A stretch of 64,000 nucleotides of DNA from Acidobacteriota bacterium (lineage in GTDB: Bacteria; Acidobacteriota; Blastocatellia; Pyrinomonadales; Pyrinomonadaceae): assembly GCA_003223935.1 (NCBI GenBank), contig QHXQ01000026.1, positions 19,452 through 83,451 of the forward strand, read 5' to 3'. Within the stretch, counting starts at the first letter, position 1. Each line of letters opens with the position of its first letter. The translations under genes and the position numbers were made by a program. The notes below the pieces were generated by a model. It ran no database searches and was not told where the DNA came from. It worked only from the letters and a program-made list of their open reading frames with translations. Positions 45,494-54,633 of this stretch are shown here, piece after piece.

Positions 45494-47758
45494 TCACTTG
45501 ATCTCGAATGGTAACCACTGCGAAGCGACACGTGGTCGCTCCTTGCCGGCCACATCCGACACGATCACTTGCAGAATGTAATCGCCCGGCGTCAAGTTCT
45601 GACCCAACTGCAAGTGACCGAAGGCGACGAGCCGACGGCTATCGGGCTGGCCCGTGATGTCCAGCACTTTGCCGGTGAAGATTTGCTGGTTGTCGTGGAA
45701 CAGACGCACCTGCGTCTGTAGATGCGGGCGTTTCATCGCACTGTCGAGCCGCGCGTTGTAAGCCTCATAACCGTAATCAATCACCATGCCGGCGCGGAAG
45801 CGTCGGACGGCGGGGCCGGTCTGCGGCTCGGACTCGACGAGTTGCCCTTCGGTCGCGCTCGCATCAGACGGCAGCGCCACGGCCGCTGCGCCGCCCGTCT
45901 GCGCCGAAGCATTGAGCGTCTGTCGGCTCTCGTTGCTCGCCACGTAGAGACCTGACAAAGTGAGTTGGCTCTTACTCAGGTTGGGCACTTCGATGAACTG
46001 ATTGGCCGAGCCGACGCGCTCCGATGCGGCATCGCGCACGGCCACGCGCAACTGAAACGCGCCCGGTTTTCTGATCGGCAGATTGATGCCGAACGTCAGC
46101 CCGTCGCGCAGCGCCGCGCGATACTCGGCGGCGCGGACTTGCAAGGTCTCTGTGCGGAAGCGCTGATCAACCACGCCGCCGTCAACGCCGAAGGTCATCG
46201 CCGCCACATCAACTGTCGCCTTGTGCGTGCCGTCCGGCTCGTTTGTGAACGTCAGACTGTGCGCGTCCACGTAGATCAGCGAGCGCATGAACGAGCCGTA
46301 GGTCGGGTCGTTCAAGAAGAGCGAGGTCAGCCGCAGGTCAACCGCGCCCGAAGCGAAGGGCGAAGCGATCGCGGCCGTCAACTGCTGCTCGCGCGTGCGA
46401 TAGACGGGGCGCGCCGCCTCATTAGGCACGCCGTAGAAACCTGTGCGCGTGCGCACGCTCAAGCCCGGATGATTTTTCAAGCGCACTTCCAAGGTGTGAA
46501 AATCCGGGCGGCCCGTCTTCGCATCGAACGTGGCCGCGTCCGGGCGATAGCCGATCAGGTAGAAGCCTTTTTGATCATCGAGCACGCGGCGCAGGCCGTG
46601 ATTGAGATCGTTATCGTTCTGGACGAAGAAGCCGCCGGTCTGACGTGCGAGATAGTTCAACCCGGTCTGCGAGTCGAAGAAATCATTGGCGCGGTTCGCG
46701 ATCATGTCGCCGTTCGGAAAAAACTGCGACGCCGGGCCGCTGGCATAAGCCGATGGTTGGCCCACGCTGCCGTAAGAACCATCCGCCGCAGTGATGTTGA
46801 GCGGTTGCAAGCCGCGCGCGTCCATCGTGTAGATGACAGTTGAGGCGCGATTGGCGAGATCGGTCAAACGACGGACGTTCTCCAGCGTGCGGAAGTCTGT
46901 GCCGCCTTGTGGGTCGAGCAGCGAGAGTTGATCGGACATCAGCACGATGGACTTACGACCGGGCAGTTCGCGCAAACCGCGCACGACGAAATTGAGCGCA
47001 CCGAGCGTGCCGACCGAAAAGATTTGATCGCGATACTGTTTCTCGGCCGCTCTGGCCATGCTCTCATTGTTCGTTTGGCGCTCACCCGCCTTCTTACTAT
47101 TGAAGTCCTCAGCGTTATTCGGGCCGGCGACGCTCCTCGCGTCGAAAGTGTTTGCGTCAACCGGCGCGAACGCACCGATGCTGCGCGTCTGCGCGTTAAA
47201 CTTGATGTGCTCAATGGCAGCATGCAGCAGGCGCTTGTCGGTCGTGAACTGTTGCAGCGCGCCGATGCCTGCGCCCGTGCGAATGACGGCGACCAGATCG
47301 CCCGGCTGCACCTGTTCATCCACAAATTTGTGCAGCGACTTGCGGACAAAATACATGCTCTCGAACGACAACCCAAGATCATCAACGACGAGCGCAAACG
47401 TGCGCCGCACCTGTTCAGGGCGCAACTGAATGGGCGGCACGGGCGCGGCGGTCGCACGTTCAGGCGCGGGCGTGGGCGCGGCCGTCGTTGGCATCGGTTG
47501 CAGCGAGATGAAAGAGAAGTTCTTGATCTCTTGCGGGTGCCCGTCCTCGTAAATCGCAAAATCTGTGGAGCTGAGATCGGTGATCTGTTTGCCGTTGCGA
47601 TCCGTGACGACCGCATCAATCTGCACGAGGTTCGTCGTGATGCGGACGACTTCATCCTGATCGGAAGCGGGCGGCGTTTGCGAGGTCGTAGGTTGTTGGC
47701 CAACAACCTGACTGACGAATGAACAGGCGAGTGCCAGCGCGAGCAGTGAATGTTTCAT
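45494..47758 (-). CDS. VWFA-related Acidobacterial domain protein (TIGR03436 type)
   Basis: A 754-aa secreted protein (signal peptide S-L-L-A-L-A-L-A-C-S-F-V-S-Q-V-V-G). V-V-R-I-T-T-N-L-V-Q-I-D-A-V-V-T-D-R-N-G-K-Q-I-T-D-L-S-S-T-D-F-A-I-Y-E-D-G is the family's opening beta domain; the VWA domain follows with F-A-L-V-V-D-D-L-G-L-S (a degenerate metal site) and S-I-V-L-M-S-D-Q. This domain is strongly expanded in Acidobacteriota and is a main reason for the taxonomic call. Function is not established. Confidence 0.9.
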   Translation of the reverse strand: MKHSLLALALACSFVSQVVGQQPTTSQTPPASDQDEVVRITTNLVQIDAVVTDRNGKQITDLSSTDFAIYEDGHPQEIKNFSFISLQPMPTTAAPTPAPERATAAPVPPIQLRPEQVRRTFALVVDDLGLSFESMYFVRKSLHKFVDEQVQPGDLVAVIRTGAGIGALQQFTTDKRLLHAAIEHIKFNAQTRSIGAFAPVDANTFDARSVAGPNNAEDFNSKKAGERQTNNESMARAAEKQYRDQIFSVGTLGALNFVVRGLRELPGRKSIVLMSDQLSLLDPQGGTDFRTLENVRRLTDLANRASTVIYTMDARGLQPLNITAADGSYGSVGQPSAYASGPASQFFPNGDMIANRANDFFDSQTGLNYLARQTGGFFVQNDNDLNHGLRRVLDDQKGFYLIGYRPDAATFDAKTGRPDFHTLEVRLKNHPGLSVRTRTGFYGVPNEAARPVYRTREQQLTAAIASPFASGAVDLRLTSLFLNDPTYGSFMRSLIYVDAHSLTFTNEPDGTHKATVDVAAMTFGVDGGVVDQRFRTETLQVRAAEYRAALRDGLTFGINLPIRKPGAFQLRVAVRDAASERVGSANQFIEVPNLSKSQLTLSGLYVASNESRQTLNASAQTGGAAAVALPSDASATEGQLVESEPQTGPAVRRFRAGMVIDYGYEAYNARLDSAMKRPHLQTQVRLFHDNQQIFTGKVLDITGQPDSRRLVAFGHLQLGQNLTPGDYILQVIVSDVAGKERPRVASQWLPFEIK

Positions 47759-47848
47759 CTTTCAACCTCTGGGCAACCTAACAGGTGGGCGCGCGCAGCA
47801 TAACACAGCGCGACAGGCGGGACATAGGCGAGGACGACGAGAGTGGAA

Positions 47849-47882
47849 GTCAGTACCGCCTGCTACCGTAGGCGGTACTGAC
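47849..47882. repeat. GTCAGTACCGCC palindromic element, compact copy
   Basis: GTCAGTACCGCC (47849-47860) and GGCGGTACTGAC (47871-47882) are a 12-bp perfect inverted repeat around TGCTACCGTA. The same 12-nt ends bound the larger element at 56616-56708, so the two are copies of one dispersed family. It lies between the VWFA gene and the DUF885 gene. Confidence 0.88.
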
Positions 47883-47899
47883 AAGGATTTAGGCACACG

Positions 47900-49885
47900 T
47901 TAGTGCTGTTGTTGCAAGGCGCGCAACAACTCGTCGCGAAAGTAGTTGGCCGGGATCGTGCCCTGTTTCATGAAGAGCAGATGAAACTCTTTGGCCGAGA
48001 AACGGTCACCGCGTTGACGGTGTGCTTCTTCGCGCAGGGCAAGAATCTGATCTTTGCCGAGCCGGTAGGTGATCGCCTGCGTCGGCCATTTCGAGTAGCG
48101 ATAGATCGCATTTGCAGCCGACGTGCAACTGGCGCGTTTGTCGTCGCTCAGGCCAGTTGTATCGCGGCACGAGCCGGGCAGGAAGTCGCTGACCTGCGAG
48201 AAGAGATCAACTGCGTCGTCGTAAGACATGCGGCCTGTGTGCAGGCCGGTGTCAATGCGGACGCGCAGGTCGCGGTAGAGTTTGCCTTTGAGTTGATAGA
48301 GATGCTCTTCGGGCGTGTAGAAGCCTTCGGGCGCGTTTGGCTGGGCTTCGGCCATCAAGGCTTCGGCATAGAGCGCCCAGCCTTCGGCCGCCATCGAGTC
48401 TTCCCACATCGAGCTTGAGCCTTCGACTTCGCCGGGCGTGAGCCAACGCACGCCCGCGATCAGATCGCGATACTGCGTCATGATCTTGTAGTGCCAGTCG
48501 TGACCCGGAAAACCTTCGTGCGCCGACAGGTCTGCGAGCGCCGCGCGGTTGTTCGCTTTGAGTTCCGCCTGATCATTCTTGCCGGAGGTGGTGACGTAGA
48601 AGCGACCGACGCCGCTGTTCTTAAACGGCGGCGCAGGATAATAGGCCGCGCCTTCAATAGCGGCGCGAAGGGGCGGCGGCGTCTCGACCACGTCCAACTT
48701 GTAGTCGGCCGGCACGTCGAAGATGCCCGTCTTGCGCGCGTAATCAACGAGCCGCACGGCCGCATCTTTGTACCAAGCGACCTCTTCAGCATCAGTCTTC
48801 GGATAATCCTTGCTCAACTCGTTAAGCACCGCGCGCACGGCCGCTTGATCATCTGCGGGCAAAGTCAGATTGTGCTTCGGCCCGATCTCTCGCGCGAGTT
48901 TGACCATGTCGGCCTGCGTCTGCTGCACGATGGGCCAAGCCTCGTCGTACAACTGCGCCGCCGGCTTGTCCATGCGCAGGTTGTTCTTCAAAGCCCAGTT
49001 GTACTCCTCTTCGCCAAGAGCGTAACGATCTTTCTGAAAGTCCAGCTTGGTCGAAAGCGCATCCTTAACCTTTTGCTCGAAGAAAGTTTGCGCGATGAAG
49101 TCGTGGAATTGGTGATAGGCCGCCGCCGCACCCTTCGCAGCATCGCCTAGTTGTTTAAGCAGATCATCGCGCTGAGCACCCGATGCTATGCTCTTAGCCG
49201 CGTTGTCCGTGAACTCTTTTTCAAAATACTTTGCATCGGCGTCGGTCGTGTCCAAGCCTTCGCGTCTGAGCATGCGCCAGTCGGGAGTGTTGCCGGATTT
49301 CACTCCGGCGCTCAACTGATCCTGTGCGACTTGCAGATAGTGCGGCGTCGCTTGCACGCGCTTGACGACGAGTGCCCATTCGTCGGGCGTGCCGTAGGTT
49401 TGATCACCGGTCTTGGTCATGCCTTGCATGAAGAAATCGAGCGAGCGGTATGGCTCGTTCACATATGTGTCGAGCGCGCGCTCTTGATAGCGCCGCACTT
49501 GGTGCTGATGGAGCATGAAGTTTACTTGCGCGAGCGCGACCTCGCGATCAATGCGCGCGGCGGGCGAGAGCGTATCGGGTGCGACACTTTGCAGAGTCTT
49601 TTGCGTGTCGCTGAGCCAACGGTCTTCCGATTCGATGGCAGCGGGCGACCAATCGCGGAGCGTCCCGTCAACTTCGCGCAACGAAGGGTCAAGCCCTGCG
49701 CCGCCGAGATACGTATCGACAATCGGATAGCGGCGCAGGAACTCGCGCACGTAAGCGTCGTGCGCGGTCTTGAAAGCTTGATCGTTCGGCGCATTCGCGG
49801 CGGGCGCGTTCGTCTGCTGCGGCGCTTGTTGTACGCAAGCGGCCGCGAGCGCCAGCGCTATCGTTAGCATAAAAATCTTTCGCAT
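47900..49885 (-). CDS. DUF885 family lipoprotein
   Basis: About 661 aa from ATG 49885, with AAAGGTG 9 nt upstream and a lipobox (L-A-A-A-C at about 16-20). The body is the helical DUF885 domain: W-S-P-A-A-I-E-S-E-D near the start, A-H-E-G-F-P-G-H-D-W-H-Y (a His/Glu motif reminiscent of metallopeptidases) and E-G-W-A-L-Y-A-E in the second half. This H-E...E-G-W-A-x-Y arrangement is seen across DUF885 proteins, which are related to M32-like peptidases, so a peptidase role is possible but unproven. Anchored at a membrane by lipid. Confidence 0.88.
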   Translation of the reverse strand: MRKIFMLTIALALAAACVQQAPQQTNAPAANAPNDQAFKTAHDAYVREFLRRYPIVDTYLGGAGLDPSLREVDGTLRDWSPAAIESEDRWLSDTQKTLQSVAPDTLSPAARIDREVALAQVNFMLHQHQVRRYQERALDTYVNEPYRSLDFFMQGMTKTGDQTYGTPDEWALVVKRVQATPHYLQVAQDQLSAGVKSGNTPDWRMLRREGLDTTDADAKYFEKEFTDNAAKSIASGAQRDDLLKQLGDAAKGAAAAYHQFHDFIAQTFFEQKVKDALSTKLDFQKDRYALGEEEYNWALKNNLRMDKPAAQLYDEAWPIVQQTQADMVKLAREIGPKHNLTLPADDQAAVRAVLNELSKDYPKTDAEEVAWYKDAAVRLVDYARKTGIFDVPADYKLDVVETPPPLRAAIEGAAYYPAPPFKNSGVGRFYVTTSGKNDQAELKANNRAALADLSAHEGFPGHDWHYKIMTQYRDLIAGVRWLTPGEVEGSSSMWEDSMAAEGWALYAEALMAEAQPNAPEGFYTPEEHLYQLKGKLYRDLRVRIDTGLHTGRMSYDDAVDLFSQVSDFLPGSCRDTTGLSDDKRASCTSAANAIYRYSKWPTQAITYRLGKDQILALREEAHRQRGDRFSAKEFHLLFMKQGTIPANYFRDELLRALQQQH

Positions 49886-49899
49886 CGGTTCGACACCTT

Positions 49900-50103
49900 T
49901 CGCCGCCATGTTCGGCGGCCGGTCAGGAAAAGTTCGCGCAAAACAGCGCCTGCGGAATGAAGAGCAACCCACATCGAGCGCAACGCATCTGACAACGCGA
50001 GCATAGCAACCCACAAGAGGCTGCGAGGGGGCGGCCTCCAAAGTTGGGCAATTCTCCTGTGGTTTCCGCCCGGTGTGTGAGCGCACACCGGGCGGTTTTT
50101 TTT
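49900..50103 (+). ncRNA. Possible plus-strand small RNA ending at the orphan terminator
   Basis: Upstream of the terminator, GAGGCTGC/GCGGCCTC (about 50012-50033) makes an 8-bp stem with one G-T pair, enclosed by CCACAAGAG with CTCCTGTGG (one mismatch). With the terminator this makes a compact folded 3' region. No RNA class was recognised: tmRNA, RNase P, SRP and 6S hallmarks were looked for and not seen. The 5' end is a guess, as is transcription itself. Confidence 0.3.
50066..50103 (+). terminator. Strong plus-strand terminator with no plus-strand gene upstream
   Basis: CCGCCCGGTGTG (50066-50077) pairs with CACACCGGGCGG (50084-50095) and is followed by eight T (50096-50103). Both flanking genes are on the minus strand, where the stem is preceded by an A-run and would lie in the DUF885 leader. 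Its orientation suggests a plus-strand RNA ending here. Confidence 0.75.
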
Positions 50104-50215
50104 AGAGCAGAAGGCAGTAAATAGTTACATTGAGATGAAACGCTAACGCTTGAGCAACTCGCACCAAATAGCCTTCTGCTCTTTAGTTTTGTCCTGAACT
50201 GCCTACTGCCTACTG
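50104..50215. repeat. AGCAGAAGGCAGT inverted repeat near the lipocalin-like gene end
   Basis: AGAGCAGAAGGCAGTAAATA (50104-50123) faces GCCTTCTGCTCT (50171-50182) and ACTGCCTACTGCCTACT (50198-50214). The last word also occurs in the repeat after ftsZ (26367-26390), so these form another subfamily. Confidence 0.7.
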
Positions 50216-50566
50216 TTTTATCCCTGTGAATTTGACGACGGGCGCGAGCGGCAGATGGACTTTGACTGTGCCGTCGATTTGCGCGCCTGCGATGCGGCCT
50301 TCGATGTCGGCCGTGATGCGCGTGCCCTTGAGCGTGATGGCAGCGATAGCATCGAATTCATGACCGCGCATGTGTATGTTGCTGACATCGGCTGCGCCGC
50401 GTTCGTGGCGCATCACGCCGGTGAGCGCGCCGCCTGCGCGCTCGACCGTGAACGTGATCGGCTGGATGCCGAACGGGGAACTGACCTGCAAGGCCCACGT
50501 GCCGATGATCTCATCTGTGCCCGCGCTGGCTTGATTCGCCGCGCCTTCGCCCGTGCTGTGCGTCAT
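50210..50566 (-). CDS. Small beta-rich protein, lipocalin-like, function unknown
   Basis: A 118-aa protein with E-I-I-G-T-W-A-L-Q-V-S-S-P-F-G-I-Q-P-I-T-F-T-V-E near the start, a pattern (I-x-G-x-W) common to lipocalin-like or calycin beta barrels, followed by alternating strands. No signal peptide is seen. Its ATG overlaps the stop of the M16-like gene upstream (4 nt), so it is part of that peptidase operon. Confidence 0.6.
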   Translation of the reverse strand: MTHSTGEGAANQASAGTDEIIGTWALQVSSPFGIQPITFTVERAGGALTGVMRHERGAADVSNIHMRGHEFDAIAAITLKGTRITADIEGRIAGAQIDGTVKVHLPLAPVVKFTGIKQ

Positions 50567-51981
50567 TGTTCCGCCCCCTTGTCCTTTACGCCCGGCGCAT
50601 CTTTGCGCTGCCCCATGCTGTCGTAGAACTCAATCGCTGGCGCGTACTCGCCGACCTGTTCGGTGATCTCGGCCGCATCGCCGACGACGACGATGGCGGC
50701 CGCCTCAGGCGCGACATAAGTGCGCGCAACGCGCTGCACCTCTGCGCGTGTGACCGCTTGCACGCGGTCGCGGTAGGTCTGCAAGTAATCGTCGGGCAGG
50801 TCGAACATTCTGATCTGGATCAGTTGATCGATCAGCCCGTCGAGCGTCTCAAGGCGGATCGGGAAGATGCCGGTCAGATAAGCCTTAGCGTCCTGCAATT
50901 CCTGCTCGGAGACAAGCTCATCACGGATGCGCGCGAACTCGTAGAAGAACTCTTTGAGCGATGCGCCGGTGACAGGTGTGCGGACTTCAGCCGTCGCGCG
51001 AAACGTGCCCGCCGCTTTGCGCGCGTCGAGGTTCGTGTAAGCGCCGTAGGTGTAGCCCTTCTCTTCGCGCAGGTTCATGAAGAGACGCGACGAAGCGTTC
51101 GCGCCGAGCACCGTGTGCATCAAGAGGAGCGGAAAGTAGTCTGGATGCGTGCGCGTGATCGCCGGGTTGGCGATGATGATGTTGGACTGCGCCGAGCCGG
51201 GCCGGTCAACGATATAGGCCGTGCGCGCGTCGCGTGCGGGCGGGGCGGGGAACTCCGCCGCACCGACCGCGCCCGCAGACCAAGCGCCGAAGAGACGTTC
51301 GACGTGCGCGAGCATCTGCGCGCGCTCGACATCGCCGCCGACGACGAGCACGGCATTGTTCGGGATGAAGGTGGCGCGATGAAACTCTGCGAGCCGTGCG
51401 CGCGTCATCGCGCCGATGGATTCGGGCGTGGGCGCGACCACAGCGTAAGGATGCGCGCCGTAGATGACGCGCGCCATCCGTTCATTCGCCAGAAACGAAG
51501 GTTGCCCGCGTTGCACGATCAAGTTTTGCAGCGCGTTCTGCTTGGTCAACTCAAGCTCGTTTTCCGGGAACGACGGGTGTAAGCAAACGTCCGCCATCAA
51601 CTCAAGAATTTCTGCGGCGAACTCGGTGAGCGCAGAGGCAGCGATGGTCGTGTAATCGGAGTTCGAGCCGGCGTTCAAGGTCGCGCCGATGCGCGCCACT
51701 TCATCCGCGATCTGCCGGCTCGTGCGCCGCTCTGTGCCTTCGTTGAGCATGACCGTCAAGATGTCGGAGAGGCCGGGCAACTCCGGCGGGTCGTACACGT
51801 CGCCCGTGCGAAACGCAAGCCGGAAACTGACAAGCGGTAGGCGGCGCTGCTCGACGAAGACCACGCGCAGGCCGTTCTTTAAGGTCAACTCTTCGCGCGC
51901 CGGCAAATTCAACGGGCGCGGCGCAAGCGGCGGCGGCGGCTCGCGGCGGAAGGGTTCAAGGGTTGATTCGGTTTGGCTCAT
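50563..51981 (-). CDS. M16 family protein lacking the zinc motif (inactive partner)
   Basis: A 472-aa M16-fold protein. Where the active enzyme has H-x-x-E-H, this one reads L-P-G-L-S-D-I-L-T-V-M-L-N-E-G-T, so the zinc site is gone. The second half keeps R-E-E-K-G-Y-T-Y-G-A-Y, the substrate-binding R/Y motif of M16 partners. It lies downstream of the active paralogue (52064-53524) in the same operon, so the two likely form an active/inactive heterodimer as in mitochondrial processing peptidase and other bacterial pairs. Confidence 0.9.
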   Translation of the reverse strand: MSQTESTLEPFRREPPPPLAPRPLNLPAREELTLKNGLRVVFVEQRRLPLVSFRLAFRTGDVYDPPELPGLSDILTVMLNEGTERRTSRQIADEVARIGATLNAGSNSDYTTIAASALTEFAAEILELMADVCLHPSFPENELELTKQNALQNLIVQRGQPSFLANERMARVIYGAHPYAVVAPTPESIGAMTRARLAEFHRATFIPNNAVLVVGGDVERAQMLAHVERLFGAWSAGAVGAAEFPAPPARDARTAYIVDRPGSAQSNIIIANPAITRTHPDYFPLLLMHTVLGANASSRLFMNLREEKGYTYGAYTNLDARKAAGTFRATAEVRTPVTGASLKEFFYEFARIRDELVSEQELQDAKAYLTGIFPIRLETLDGLIDQLIQIRMFDLPDDYLQTYRDRVQAVTRAEVQRVARTYVAPEAAAIVVVGDAAEITEQVGEYAPAIEFYDSMGQRKDAPGVKDKGAEQ

Positions 51982-51985
51982 AAAG

Positions 51986-52070
51986 AAAATGATGAACGCG
52001 GAATGATGAATGATGAATGAAAGACAAGCTGTTGTTAATTTATCATTCCGCGTTCATCGTTCATCATTTT
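51986..52070. repeat. AAAATGATGAACGCGGAATG inverted repeat inside the M16 operon
   Basis: Left arm 51986-52018 (starting AAAATGATGAACGCGGAATG) faces right arm 52041-52070 (ending CGTTCATCGTTCATCATTTT). It lies between the two M16 genes and includes the stop codon of the upstream one (52064). Almost fully complementary over 28 nt. Confidence 0.85.
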
Positions 52071-53524
52071 GGCTGCGGTGCATCGGCCGGTTGCGCCGGT
52101 CGTTCGGGGCGCGGTTCTGCTTCGGCGAGCGGCGTGTCGGGCGGTTCGGTTGGGGGCGGTGGTTGCACGCGCGGGCGCGGCGGCACTTGCGGCGGCGGCG
52201 CGCCGGGTTGTTCCGCTTCGGTCGCGGGGATCGGTTCGGCCGCGGCGGCCGCTTCGGGCGTGGGCACGACTTCGAGCAGCGCGTAATCGTCCGTGTTCAA
52301 GTAGCGCGCGGCCGCGTCTTTGATCTGCGCAGGCGTGACGACGAGAAAATTTTCCAGCTCTGTATTGAAGAGCTGCGGGTCGCCGTCGTAGAGCGCGTAT
52401 TCGGCAATGCGTTGCGCGCAATACATGGTTGACTGCCGGCCGCGCACCGTGTCGTTCAAGAGATTGTTGCGCAGCTTCTCCATCTCTTCATCTGAGGGGC
52501 CGTCGGTTGTGAGTTGCGCGATCTCGCGTTGGATCGCTGCTCTGATCTCTGCGGTCGTGCGGCCCGGCTTCGGGATGGCGAACAGGTAGAGCGACGACGG
52601 CCCGCGCCGCTCGCCGATGCCGCCCTGCACGGCGACGACCGACTCATCGCCTTTGACGAGTTGTTGATAAAGTCGCGAGCTTTCGCCTTCGAGCAATAGG
52701 TCGCTGGCGAGCGCGAGCGCATAGTAGTCAGGCGAGCGGCGCGCGGGCACTTTCCAACCGAGCATGAGCGCGGGCAGTTGCGCGAAGCGATCTGGATAGG
52801 ACTCGAAACGCGCAGCCACTTCCGGCGGCTCGCTCACATCAACACTAGGCGGCGCGGGCTGACTTGGGATCGTGGCGAAATACTTTTCGACGAGCGTGCG
52901 CGCTTCCTGCGGATCGAAGTCGCCGGTGATTGTCAGCACGGCGTTGTTCGGCGCGTAGTAGATGCGGAAGAACTCGCGCACGTCTTCGACCGAAGCATCG
53001 TCCAAGTCTTCCATCGAGCCGATGGTCGAATGCGCGTTCGCGTGGTTCTTGAAGATCAACTCGTTGAGCCGGAGAAAAGCATTTGAATACGGCCGGTTGT
53101 CGTAGTTCAAACGCTTCTCCTCTTGCACGGCGTGGCGCTGGTTGTCCAAGTTCTCCTGCGTGACTTTCAAAGAGCGCATGCGGTCGCTCTCAAGCCACAA
53201 AGCGAGCGGGAGTTGACTGGCGGGCAGCGTCTCAAAGTAGTTGGTGCGTTCGGTCGAGGTTGTGCCGTTCATCGTGCCGCCGGCATTGAAGACGTACTGG
53301 AAGTGCGCGGCCTTCGGCACGTTCTCCGAGCCTTGAAACATCATGTGCTCGAACAGGTGCGCGAACCCCGTGCGCCCCACGCGCTCGTTGCGCGACCCGA
53401 CATCGTAATAGACCGCGACCGACACGACGGGGACGCTATGCTCCTCGCTCAAGACGACGCGCAAACCGTTCGCCAGCGTGAACTGCTCGATGGGCACTTG
53501 CGGCAATGTGAAGGTGGTTGACAC
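52064..53524 (-). CDS. M16 family zinc peptidase, catalytic partner
   Basis: A 486-aa pitrilysin-family protein with F-A-H56-L-F-E59-H60-M-M-F-Q-G-S, the H-x-x-E-H zinc site, and E-E-K-R-L-N-Y-D-N-R-P-Y-S near residue 136, which provides the third zinc ligand. The final 60 residues are a Pro/Ala/Glu-rich tail likely exposed and flexible. No signal peptide is obvious, unlike many secreted M16 enzymes. Paired with the zinc-less paralogue downstream. Confidence 0.93.
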   Translation of the reverse strand: MSTTFTLPQVPIEQFTLANGLRVVLSEEHSVPVVSVAVYYDVGSRNERVGRTGFAHLFEHMMFQGSENVPKAAHFQYVFNAGGTMNGTTSTERTNYFETLPASQLPLALWLESDRMRSLKVTQENLDNQRHAVQEEKRLNYDNRPYSNAFLRLNELIFKNHANAHSTIGSMEDLDDASVEDVREFFRIYYAPNNAVLTITGDFDPQEARTLVEKYFATIPSQPAPPSVDVSEPPEVAARFESYPDRFAQLPALMLGWKVPARRSPDYYALALASDLLLEGESSRLYQQLVKGDESVVAVQGGIGERRGPSSLYLFAIPKPGRTTAEIRAAIQREIAQLTTDGPSDEEMEKLRNNLLNDTVRGRQSTMYCAQRIAEYALYDGDPQLFNTELENFLVVTPAQIKDAAARYLNTDDYALLEVVPTPEAAAAAEPIPATEAEQPGAPPPQVPPRPRVQPPPPTEPPDTPLAEAEPRPERPAQPADAPQPK

Positions 53525-53537
53525 TATTAACCTCTGC

Positions 53538-53942
53538 TCAGTTATTGCTTACGTGAAATATGTAAGAGATTGTGACCCACTGTGAAACCTTATGGCCGTC
53601 TTTCATCGCAGGCGTGAACTTGATCTTCTTCGCAGCTTTGATTGCGGCTTCGGTCAAGCCATCGGGTGCGCCTTTGACAATAGTGATGTCTGTCACCTTG
53701 CCATTAGAGCGCAATATCATGCGCAGCACGACCTCTATATCTTCGGTAGCGTTGCCTGACTGTTCTCCGACTTCTGGTTCAGGGCGCGATGTGATCTTCG
53801 CTGGCGTTACGCCGGCCGGAGGCTTGGCCTCCTTCTGCTCAGCTTGGGTATTGCTATTTTTAGTCGCATCATCTTGCGCACGTGCCAGCGCAGCACCGCA
53901 CAGTAGAGCAAGACAAAGAGTGAAGCGCAGGAACATATTCAT
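53538..53942 (-). CDS. TonB C-terminal-domain secreted protein
   Basis: A 134-aa protein with a signal peptide (F-L-R-F-T-L-C-L-A-L-L-C-G-A-A-L-A-R-A), a short polar linker (K-E-A-K-P-P-A-G-V) and a TonB-C domain: V-V-L-R-M-I-L-R-S-N-G-K-V-T-D-I-T-I-V-K-G-A-P-D-G-L, A-A-I-K-A-A-K-K-I-K-F-T-P-A. With no membrane anchor retained after signal cleavage, it is unlikely to transmit ExbB/D energy. It directly precedes the M16 pair in the same direction (13 bp gap). Confidence 0.85.
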   Translation of the reverse strand: MNMFLRFTLCLALLCGAALARAQDDATKNSNTQAEQKEAKPPAGVTPAKITSRPEPEVGEQSGNATEDIEVVLRMILRSNGKVTDITIVKGAPDGLTEAAIKAAKKIKFTPAMKDGHKVSQWVTISYIFHVSNN

Positions 53943-54004
53943 TGGCGAATCCTCGCGTCTAACTACACGCCCTATAGAGTCGCGTCTTTAACTTATCGCT
54001 CAAT

Positions 54005-54433
54005 TCACGCCGGCGGCGTATTGATCATGCCGCGTAGTTCGGCGCGGAGACGTTCGATCTCGGAGAGCTTCTGCGCGACGCGGTCGAAAAGCGCGGTCTG
54101 CGATTTGATGCCCTCGTCAATCAGAAAGGCGGCCGCTTCGGCGCGGCTGCGAAAGACGCCCGCCTGCACGAGTTGTTCCAGTTTGTCCTGCGCGTCGTGC
54201 GAGACTTTGACGGCGACGACGTAATCATCCTTCGCCGAGATGGCGCGCTCGATGGTGCGACTGATGTCGCGCCCGATACTTGAGAGCGATTCGGGGATGC
54301 GCGAGGCGATGTCGCGCACGGACGAAGAGATGCGTTCGCGCTCTTGGCCGCCGTGCGGCTCGTCGGGCAGCATCAGGTCGTCCACCGGCTCGGCCTGATG
54401 GATGGGGTCGTTGGGATCGTTCGGGGTGCTCAT
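54005..54433 (-). CDS. RHH-like domain protein, function unknown
   Basis: About 142 aa from ATG 54433 (GGAAGGAGA about 10 nt upstream). The first 55 residues are acidic and polar. Then V-V-A-V-K-V-S-H-D-A-Q-D-K-L-E-Q-L-V-Q-A-G-V-F-R-S-R-A-E-A-A-A-F-L-I-D-E-G-I, which matches the strand-helix-helix layout of ribbon-helix-helix domains, followed by a coiled tail. It may bind DNA or a partner; no operator was found. Confidence 0.65.
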   Translation of the reverse strand: MSTPNDPNDPIHQAEPVDDLMLPDEPHGGQERERISSSVRDIASRIPESLSSIGRDISRTIERAISAKDDYVVAVKVSHDAQDKLEQLVQAGVFRSRAEAAAFLIDEGIKSQTALFDRVAQKLSEIERLRAELRGMINTPPA

Positions 54434-54633
54434 AGGCTGCAAGTCTCCTTCCGTAGTACGGTAGTGTCGTGCCCGGTCAACAGACCGGCGCGGCAAACCC
54501 TCTCTGCTTAAACCTGTGCGGCGGATTTCGCTAAACAGCATTGTAAGGATGCGCCGAAAAGAGCGCAAGCTTGTGCGCCCGTTCCCATGCGGCGTTGAAA
54601 ATCGCAGACATTACGCGCACAAGCGTAGCAACC

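Noticed and set aside
45965..47722. Two plus-strand frames (292 and 271 codons) opposite the VWFA gene
   Set aside because: Composition and lack of motifs mark them as shadows of the minus-strand acidobacterial VWFA protein.
49900..50103. Known RNA classes (6S, SRP, RNase P, tmRNA) for the folded region before the orphan terminator
   Set aside because: None of their conserved sequence blocks could be recognised; kept only as an unassigned possible RNA.
50566..51582. Long plus-strand frame (338 codons) opposite the M16-like gene
   Set aside because: Arg/Asp/His-rich, no motifs, fully inside a clear M16 paralogue.
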